DNA of 5,991 nucleotides from an uncultured Bacilli bacterium. GTDB taxonomy: Bacteria > Bacillota_I > Bacilli_A > RF39 > UBA660. Every line of letters starts with the position of its first letter. The stretch's first letter is position 1. This document shows, one piece after another, positions 1 through 4,792 of this stretch. Both the position numbers and the translations under genes were made by a program. The notes under the pieces are model-generated. The model was given only the letters and a program-made list of their open reading frames with translations. It was not told the DNA's origin and did no database searches. The stretch is from contig CALVJE010000067.1 in the NCBI GenBank assembly GCA_944331725.1, forward strand, positions 1-5,991, given 5' to 3'.

Positions 1-144
1 CTTTTGGGTCTTAAATTAAAAGGTAAAGTAAGTATGGAAGATAAAGCTTATGTCTTAAAATTACTTGATACTTATGGTTTAAGTGAGTTTATTGATAAGT
101 TTCCTAGAAGTTTATCTGGTGGTATGAGACAAAGAGTTGGTTGA
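1..144 (+). pseudogene. ABC transporter ATP-binding protein, broken fragment
   Basis: The first 141 bases read openly in frame 1 as 47 residues and end at TGA (142-144). The C-terminal part is SLSGGMRQRVG, the ABC signature (C-loop). Together with the preceding LLDTYGLSEFIDKFP stretch it resembles ATPases of the nitrate/sulfonate/taurine importer group (SsuB/TauB-like). In intact members the signature is followed directly by LAR-type residues, Walker B (LLLDEP), the D-loop and the H-loop. None of these occurs here in any frame after base 142, so the protein would lack its catalytic half and should be inactive. The Walker A end lies outside the window. A one-base frameshift does not restore the expected sequence, so this looks like a truncation or rearrangement rather than a point lesion. 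A chimeric assembly join would look the same. Family assignment is firm; substrate is not. Confidence 0.85.
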
Positions 145-160
145 ATGTTGTTAAGACACA

Positions 161-189
161 AAAAATACTCTAGATTTTAGAGCATTTTT
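161..189. terminator. Bidirectional intrinsic terminator
   Basis: AAAAATACTCTA (161-172), loop GATTT (173-177) and TAGAGCATTTTT (178-189) form a 12-bp stem with a single A/C mismatch. A runs on one side and T runs on the other give a U-tract in both directions. On the minus strand it follows the 271-aa gene (stop at 219-221) and ends in six T residues, so it most likely terminates the lipoprotein operon. On the plus strand it lies just after the truncated ABC ATPase. The rest of the 145-218 interval is AT-rich with no further signal that I can see. Confidence 0.75.
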
Positions 190-218
190 ACATTTAATTA
201 ATAATTAATAATAACTTT

Positions 219-1034
219 TTATTTAGAAAATTGTTTTTCTTTTTTATATTTAGGAAGCATACCATATAGCAATTTGGCTACTTCTACATTGTCAAAATGT
301 CCAGCAAGGAACTCTTTATAGCTACCAAACTCAGAAATATAATCGTAAGTCATAAAGTCATAGTCATAAAAATAGTTAGGAAGACGAACATCTGGGTATT
401 CATCATTTAAAACAGTATAACAATTTAATGGTTGATCATTTAAAGATACGTCTTTTTCTACTACATGTTCTTCAAAAATTGTATCATCATCTAAAGGTAT
501 ACTATCAAAAACAGAAAATCTATTTCTTATACTATCATTTGCTTCAATTCTAGAAACAACAAAGTCATCTTTAATTTCACCATCAATATATGAAACTAAC
601 CTTTTCATACTTATTATTTCCTTATCATCTTCAGTAACGACATTTTTAACATCTTCATAAAATGCTTCATGTTCAATTCCATCTTCTGTAACCCATATAT
701 AACTTTTTACACTTGAGTTAGGAGAATATGGTTCGACTCTTAATTCTGTTCCAGATTTATTACGAAACATTGAAATCTGTATTAACCCTCCCAATCGATT
801 TCTTATAGTAAAAACATTAGATAGACCATGGTTAAATAAATAATTTATTATTCTTCTTTGCTGTTCATATTCTAATTTCCAAAATCCATCTCTTAATATA
901 CGTTTATATTGCATGGATTTTGTTATGTTTTTATTATCATCAACAACTGGTTCTGCTTCTCTATAAACAGATTGATTATTTGCAAAAGCTTGCTTATGAG
1001 CAATATATCTTACATTTACTCTTTCATTAAACAT
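219..1034 (-). CDS. Hypothetical 271-aa protein, second gene of the lipoprotein operon
   Basis: I do not recognise this protein. It has no signal peptide or membrane segment, so it is probably cytoplasmic. Residues 41-92 are basic and aromatic (KRILRDGFWKLEYEQQRR, then a hydrophobic stretch INYLFNHGLSNVFTI) and look like a folded core. Residues 115-215 are rich in Asp and Glu, for example DDDTIFEEHVVEKD near 182-195. Residues 220-237 are strikingly rich in Tyr, Phe and Asp. The C-terminus is Lys-rich (PKYKKEKQFSK). The start is supported by GAGGGGG (1044-1050, minus strand), 9 nt before the ATG. It begins 36 bp after the lipoprotein stop with no terminator between, so the two are probably co-transcribed. 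It ends in TAA 30 bp before a terminator hairpin. No function can be given from sequence alone. Confidence 0.8.
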   Translation of the reverse strand: MFNERVNVRYIAHKQAFANNQSVYREAEPVVDDNKNITKSMQYKRILRDGFWKLEYEQQRRIINYLFNHGLSNVFTIRNRLGGLIQISMFRNKSGTELRVEPYSPNSSVKSYIWVTEDGIEHEAFYEDVKNVVTEDDKEIISMKRLVSYIDGEIKDDFVVSRIEANDSIRNRFSVFDSIPLDDDTIFEEHVVEKDVSLNDQPLNCYTVLNDEYPDVRLPNYFYDYDFMTYDYISEFGSYKEFLAGHFDNVEVAKLLYGMLPKYKKEKQFSK

Positions 1035-1043
1035 TTTATCATT

Positions 1044-1050
1044 CCCCCTC
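1044..1050 (-). promoter_or_regulatory. Ribosome binding site of the 271-aa gene
   Basis: On the minus strand GAGGGGG lies 9 nt upstream of the ATG at 1034. It has a run of five G residues instead of the usual GGAGG, as does the site of the lipoprotein gene upstream. It sits inside the 36-bp gap, so the gene can be translated independently from the shared transcript. Confidence 0.7.
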
Positions 1051-1070
1051 TTAAAATAAATACTTATATT

Positions 1071-1823
1071 TTATTTCATTATTTTAATATATTCTTTCTC
1101 ATTAAGAGAATCTTCTATATCATTAATTTCTTCTTCATTGACTACTTCTGTTTCATCAAGTAATCCATAATCTTCAACTGTGGATAATGCTAAATCAACA
1201 TCACCAATAGTTCCATCAATTACGTTTTGTGATTCACTACCTGCACCTGTTTGTTTATAGGCAACAAGTTCTCCCTCATAGTAAATGGCTCTACTAGATA
1301 AGGTATCACCTTTATTAATTAATTTATATTCTGCAGGAAGTAACCTAATCCTTATGTCGTCTAGGTCCCTTTTAGCAGTCATTGAATAATCAATAACAAC
1401 ATATGTAGACCATCCTGTACTTATTTCCTTTCTATCAATGCTCATATTGAAACCATTAATCCAAGTAACATCACCATATAAACTATAACAATCAGGTTTT
1501 ATCATTACCATATTTTTTCTAAAGAATCCTAGAGATTTATTAGAAAAATCATATATTTCTTCATTTTGTACTTTTGCTAAAGATAAAGGCTCAAAATCAC
1601 CAAAACTATAATTTTCACTTTCAAACCCTCTCTCATCAATTACATATGAATATAATTCTGGTGTTTCAGAGTCATTAGTCATTACCTCATAACCGATTTC
1701 TTCCTCTTTTGTTTCTTTACTACATCCAGTACTTACAATAGCAAGAGATGTTGCTAAAGATAACATAGCAATTCCTTTCTTTAGTCCTTTAAATTTTTCC
1801 TTATTAATTTTTAAGTTTAACAT
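1071..1823 (-). CDS. Putative secreted lipoprotein, 250 aa
   Basis: Function is unknown, but the N-terminus is a typical lipoprotein signal. It has a Lys-rich n-region (residues 1-16), a hydrophobic core (GIAMLSLATSLAIV, 17-30) and the lipobox STGC with the lipidated cysteine at position 34, followed by a charged tether (SKETKEEE). This fits the PROSITE-type lipobox rule and predicts anchoring on the outer face of the membrane. The mature part holds an aromatic middle section (about 95-150, with SLYGDVTWINGFNMSID and GWSTYVVIDYSMTA) and an acidic C-terminal tail (about 216-245). The frame stays open for 21 more codons upstream to 1886, but that extension covers the promoter. The ATG at 1823 has AAGGGGGT 8 nt upstream and gives the proper signal peptide, so I chose it. 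It has its own consensus promoter and is first in a two-gene operon. No enzyme motif was seen. Confidence 0.82.
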   Translation of the reverse strand: MLNLKINKEKFKGLKKGIAMLSLATSLAIVSTGCSKETKEEEIGYEVMTNDSETPELYSYVIDERGFESENYSFGDFEPLSLAKVQNEEIYDFSNKSLGFFRKNMVMIKPDCYSLYGDVTWINGFNMSIDRKEISTGWSTYVVIDYSMTAKRDLDDIRIRLLPAEYKLINKGDTLSSRAIYYEGELVAYKQTGAGSESQNVIDGTIGDVDLALSTVEDYGLLDETEVVNEEEINDIEDSLNEKEYIKIMK

Positions 1824-1831
1824 TCTTTTAT

Positions 1832-1839
1832 ACCCCCTT
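1832..1839 (-). promoter_or_regulatory. Ribosome binding site deciding the lipoprotein start
   Basis: AAGGGGGT on the minus strand lies 8 nt before the ATG at 1823. This places the true start 21 codons inside the longest open frame, which would otherwise begin within the -35 box. Confidence 0.75.
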
Positions 1840-1857
1840 CTTTTCGAATGTGGCTTA

Positions 1858-1886
1858 ATTATAACATAAAAGTCACAAAATGTCAA
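1858..1886 (-). promoter_or_regulatory. Consensus sigma-A-type promoter of the lipoprotein operon
   Basis: On the minus strand the -35 box is a perfect TTGACA (1881-1886) and the -10 box a perfect TATAAT (1858-1863), with an ideal 17-nt spacer. Transcription should start near 1851, giving a leader of roughly 28 nt that contains the ribosome binding site. The upstream DNA is A/T-only for long stretches and could act as an UP element. Such an ideal promoter usually implies high expression or tight repression, and an inverted repeat spans the -35 box. Confidence 0.88.
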
Positions 1887-1904
1887 ATATTATTTATTTG
1901 TGAC
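1872..1904. repeat. Inverted repeat spanning the -35 box (possible operator or weak terminator)
   Basis: GTCACAAA (1872-1879) and TTTGTGAC (1897-1904) are perfect 8-bp inverted copies separated by 17 bp that include the TTGACA -35 box. The left arm lies in the spacer of the promoter and the right arm just upstream. This is a plausible operator for a dimeric repressor. In minus-strand RNA the arms could also pair and are followed by UUUUA, so a weak terminator for the upstream 172-aa gene is an alternative. The sequence alone does not decide between them. Confidence 0.5.
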
Positions 1905-1927
1905 GGAGTCTAATATTATTTATTTGT
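1882..1927. repeat. Pair of 20-bp direct repeats upstream of the lipoprotein promoter
   Basis: AATATTATTTATTTGT occurs at 1886-1901 and again at 1912-1927, exactly 26 bp apart. Both copies are preceded by GTC plus one variable base, so 19 of 20 positions agree (1882-1901 and 1908-1927). The first copy overlaps the -35 box and the second lies just behind it. The 26-bp period may reflect a tandem duplication or repeated binding sites. Confidence 0.65.
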
Positions 1928-1935
1928 TTTATTTT

Positions 1936-2454
1936 TTATTTATATTCTTCAAAGATATCTATATCTCTGTTACCAAAATCTCTTGTATATTCATCTTTAC
2001 AGTTTTCTTTATACCAAGATACTTTATAATATATTTTTTCTTTAACTTTATTTATATTAATATTAGAGTTCTTTTCAATAGCAAGTAAGATAGGTATAAT
2101 ATCATTACCACAGATACAAATATCATAATTAACAATACGTTCTCTTCCATATGATGTTTTATCTTTCTTTAGTTTTTCTTTATATGATATATATAAATAA
2201 TCATCTTTAAATATATGGTTTTCTAAAAAATATGTATAGTCTATATCAACAACTCCACTAGTTTTTAGATAGCCTGTGATATACTGTATAACTCTACTAT
2301 TAAATTCAATATAATCTTCAGGTAAGTCTTCCTTTGCTATTTTAGTTTTATACCTACCTTTAGAATAAAGATACTTTGCATCAGTATCAACTGGTCTTCT
2401 ATAACTTCTGTCATATTTACCTTTGGTATAAAGAAACGAATTTAATCTTTTCAT
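1936..2454 (-). CDS. Hypothetical 172-aa protein with a duplicated LYxKGxY motif
   Basis: I do not recognise this protein. It is basic and Tyr/Lys-rich, with no signal peptide or membrane span, so it is probably cytoplasmic. The N-terminal part carries two copies of one motif, LYTKGKY (8-14) and LYSKGRY (29-35), 21 residues apart. The middle (about 44-106) alternates charged and aromatic residues. A CxC pair (113-115, in NYDICICGNDII) precedes a short hydrophobic helix (PILLAIEK). The C-terminus is Tyr- and Asp-rich. The frame extends 18 codons further upstream to 2508, but that part overlaps the promoter. The ATG at 2454 has a perfect AAGGAGGT 7 nt upstream, so it is the start. It is transcribed from its own promoter and may read into the lipoprotein gene 112 bp downstream, since no strong terminator separates them. 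Confidence 0.78.
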   Translation of the reverse strand: MKRLNSFLYTKGKYDRSYRRPVDTDAKYLYSKGRYKTKIAKEDLPEDYIEFNSRVIQYITGYLKTSGVVDIDYTYFLENHIFKDDYLYISYKEKLKKDKTSYGRERIVNYDICICGNDIIPILLAIEKNSNININKVKEKIYYKVSWYKENCKDEYTRDFGNRDIDIFEEYK

Positions 2455-2461
2455 ATCTGTT

Positions 2462-2469
2462 ACCTCCTT
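2462..2469 (-). promoter_or_regulatory. Perfect ribosome binding site deciding the 172-aa gene start
   Basis: AAGGAGGT on the minus strand lies 7 nt before the ATG at 2454. It is a full match to the anti-Shine-Dalgarno core and rules out the longer start at 2508, which sits in the promoter. Confidence 0.85.
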
Positions 2470-2472
2470 GTT

Positions 2473-2488
2473 TGATACAATAGTATCA
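2473..2488. promoter_or_regulatory. Perfect 16-bp dyad over the -10 box, candidate operator
   Basis: TGATAC (2473-2478), AATA (2479-2482) and GTATCA (2483-2488) form a perfect dyad with 6-bp arms. It covers the -10 box (2480-2485) and the expected transcription start. That is a classic position for a repressor operator. The only sequence support is its symmetry and position; no regulator is encoded in the window. Confidence 0.5.
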
Positions 2489-2508
2489 CCAGAGTAACTT
2501 GATGTCAA
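2480..2508 (-). promoter_or_regulatory. Extended -10 promoter of the 172-aa gene
   Basis: On the minus strand the -35 box is a perfect TTGACA (2503-2508). The -10 box is TACTAT (2480-2485), preceded by TGA, which makes an extended TGn -10 element. The spacer is 17 nt. The predicted start is near 2473, about 19 nt before the initiation codon. Confidence 0.78.
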
Positions 2509-2570
2509 ATATTTTTATTTTGTGTTATGGAGAATACAAAAATACTGAAAGGTCTAATTTTGTTTTATGT

Positions 2571-2603
2571 AAAATAAAAAGAAATAGACTAAAATCTACT
2601 TCT
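2571..2603 (-). terminator. Intrinsic terminator of the metal-ATPase operon
   Basis: On the minus strand, AGAAGTAGA (2603-2595), a 6-nt loop and TCTATTTCT (2588-2580) form a 9-bp stem whose only irregularity is a G-U pair. It is followed by TTTTATTTT (2579-2571). It begins 6 bp after the copA stop codon, so it ends the cadA-copA transcript and insulates the downstream three-gene cassette. Confidence 0.8.
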
Positions 2604-2609
2604 GTGTTG

Positions 2610-4790
2610 CTATATTTTCATTTTACTTAGTCTTAAAGAATTTATAACTACAGTTAAACTACTTATAGTCATAGCAATACTTGCAAACATAGGGCTCATA
2701 CTTATTCCATAATTTTCTAATAACCCAATTGCGATAGGTATCATAAGTAAGTTATAGAAGAAAGCCCAGAATAAGTTTTCTTTAATGATGAGATATGCTT
2801 TTTTACTTATTTTAATAAGGTCTAAAATATTAGAAATATCGTTATTCATAAGGATGACATCAGCTGAATCCATAGCAACATCTGTTCCATCATTAACACT
2901 TATACCAATAGTGGCATTTACTAAAGCAGGGGCATCATTAATACCATCTCCTACCATTATTACTTTTTTACCTTTGTTAGTTAAGTCTTTAATAACAGAG
3001 GCTTTTTTCTTTGGTAAGACATTAGATATTACTTTAGTTATACCTAACTCTTTTGCAATAGACTCAGCAGTTACTTCATTATCTCCTGTTAACATAATTA
3101 CTTCTATATTATTATCTTTAAATTTAGTTATAACATTTTTTATATTAGATCTAACTATATCTTTTACACCTATTAGACCAATAACAATACCTTCTTCTAT
3201 TACATAGATAATACTACAGCCATTATTTACTAAATCATTATAGTCTTCTTCGTGATTATCTTTTATTTTTAAATCTTTTAATAAAGTGTTATTTCCTAAA
3301 TAATAAACTTTGTTATTAACACTTGCTTTTATTCCTTTACCGTTTATTGTTTTAAAATCAGTTACAACTAACTTCTTTTTAACTTTAAAAGCAGTACTTA
3401 TTGGATGAGAAGAACTCTTTTCTATATTAGATACAATATTAATTAAATCATTATCTTTATAGTTAGAATAATTATATGTCTTATAGATATTTAAAGTACC
3501 ATTTGTAAGAGTTCCTGTTTTATCAAAGACAATAGTATCAATATCTTTCGCTTTTTCTAGGACTTCACTATTTCTTAAGAATAATCCTTTTTTAGCACAA
3601 AGTCCATTACTTACAACTACAACAAGGGGTACGGCAAGACCTAAAGCACAAGGACAAGCGACTACTAAGACTGTTACCATATGAATTAGAGATACTTCTA
3701 AAGGTAGTCCTATAAGTATCTGGATTATAAATGCTAGAAAAGCGATTAATAAGATAACTGGAACGAAGATACCACTTACTTTGTCGGCAAGACGTTGTAT
3801 TTTAGTCTTGGTATTAGTGGATTCTACTACTAGTTTAACTATTTCTGAGATAGTAGAGTCTTTTCCTATTTTCTTGGCAGTATATTCAATAATTCCGTCA
3901 TAACAAATGGAACCAGCGATGACATTTGAACCTTTTTCTTTTAAGACTGGGGCACTTTCGCCTGTGATAAAACTTTCATTAACATAGGTTTTACCTTTAG
4001 TAACAGTACCATCAACAGCGATTTTCTCTCCGGCTTTACAAATTAGAGTATCTCCTATTTCTACTTCATCGATAGTTACTTTTAGCTCTTTATCATTCTT
4101 TTTAACTATAGCATAACTTGGAGTTATTTGTACTAACTTTCTAATAGCATCTTTAGTTCTATCTTTACTAGAGTCTTCTAATACTCTACCTAGTTTAATA
4201 AAATAAATTACCATACAAGTAGATTCAAAATATAGATTATGTAGATAAGCGTTATTTCCTTTTAATATATTTATATAACTATAAAGACTATAGAGAAAAC
4301 TAAAGATAACACTAAACATTACTAAAGTATCCATATTAGGCATTTTATGAAGTAAATTCTTTATACCACTTTTAATAATGTCTAATCCATAGACTAAATA
4401 TATTAAAGTAATTATCAACATGGTTGTGGATAAAATAAGTGGATGATTATGGTTAAGATATGGGATACTTGGTAGGTTTAACATATCCCCCATAGATATA
4501 TACATTACAAAGATAATAAGTAAACCTAACACTATTAATTTTATTTTATCAGTCTTGTTAGTAACTTTATCTTCTATTCCTTTGAATTCTCCTAAACTAG
4601 TAAATCCTGCTTCTTTAATAAATCTTTCTATATCTTTAACAGTTATATTTTCATAGGTAATAGTAGCGATAGATAAGACTAAATTAACAGTTGCACTAGC
4701 AATACCTTCTTGTTTATTAAGATATTTTTCTAGTCCTGATGAACAGGCACTACAAGTCATTCCACCTATTTTTAAAACTATTTTTTTCAT
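2610..4790 (-). CDS. copA: Copper-exporting P1B-1 type ATPase
   Basis: This is a full-length (726 aa) membrane pump that uses ATP to export Cu(I) from the cytoplasm. One N-terminal heavy-metal-associated domain (1-68) carries MTCSAC (Cys13, Cys16). Eight membrane segments lie near 83-100, 116-138, 154-175, 186-202, 340-361, 366-392, 671-693 and 699-718. The actuator TGES is at 276-279 and the transmembrane metal site CPC at 379-381 (CPCALGLAVP). The phosphorylated Asp423 lies in DKTGT. The nucleotide-binding His-Pro is at 462-463 and GKG at 484-486. TGD is at 568-570 and GDGIND at 614-619. YN at 679-680 in segment 7 and MTISS at 707-711 in segment 8 complete the copper-specific P1B-1 signature. 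Small departures are CPCALGLAVP where ATP is usual and SSHP where SEHP is usual. The ATG follows the upstream ATPase stop by 2 bp, with AGAGGA 6 nt upstream. All catalytic residues are present, so it should be active. Confidence 0.96.
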   Translation of the reverse strand: MKKIVLKIGGMTCSACSSGLEKYLNKQEGIASATVNLVLSIATITYENITVKDIERFIKEAGFTSLGEFKGIEDKVTNKTDKIKLIVLGLLIIFVMYISMGDMLNLPSIPYLNHNHPLILSTTMLIITLIYLVYGLDIIKSGIKNLLHKMPNMDTLVMFSVIFSFLYSLYSYINILKGNNAYLHNLYFESTCMVIYFIKLGRVLEDSSKDRTKDAIRKLVQITPSYAIVKKNDKELKVTIDEVEIGDTLICKAGEKIAVDGTVTKGKTYVNESFITGESAPVLKEKGSNVIAGSICYDGIIEYTAKKIGKDSTISEIVKLVVESTNTKTKIQRLADKVSGIFVPVILLIAFLAFIIQILIGLPLEVSLIHMVTVLVVACPCALGLAVPLVVVVSNGLCAKKGLFLRNSEVLEKAKDIDTIVFDKTGTLTNGTLNIYKTYNYSNYKDNDLINIVSNIEKSSSHPISTAFKVKKKLVVTDFKTINGKGIKASVNNKVYYLGNNTLLKDLKIKDNHEEDYNDLVNNGCSIIYVIEEGIVIGLIGVKDIVRSNIKNVITKFKDNNIEVIMLTGDNEVTAESIAKELGITKVISNVLPKKKASVIKDLTNKGKKVIMVGDGINDAPALVNATIGISVNDGTDVAMDSADVILMNNDISNILDLIKISKKAYLIIKENLFWAFFYNLLMIPIAIGLLENYGISMSPMFASIAMTISSLTVVINSLRLSKMKI

Positions 4791-4792
4791 AA

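Noticed and set aside
142..144. TGA read as tryptophan (code 4), extending the ABC frame
   Set aside because: All Trp codons in the other genes are TGG, and the extension to 177-180 matches no ABC Walker B sequence.
909..1163. Plus-strand 84-codon open frame
   Set aside because: It is Ile/Phe-rich low-complexity antisense of two well-supported minus-strand genes and has no ribosome site.
1824..1886. Lipoprotein start at 1886
   Set aside because: The added 21 residues overlap the -35 and -10 boxes, lack a ribosome site and would bury the signal peptide.
1900..2088. Plus-strand 62-codon hydrophobic frame
   Set aside because: It is antisense to the 172-aa gene and its promoter spacer; the hydrophobicity comes from AT-rich DNA, and no ribosome site is present.
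2455..2508. 172-aa gene start at 2508
   Set aside because: The extension covers the promoter, and the perfect ribosome site points to the ATG at 2454.
2785..3207. Plus-strand 140-codon frame
   Set aside because: It is antisense to the conserved ATP-binding and hinge domain of copA, which has an unmistakable family match.
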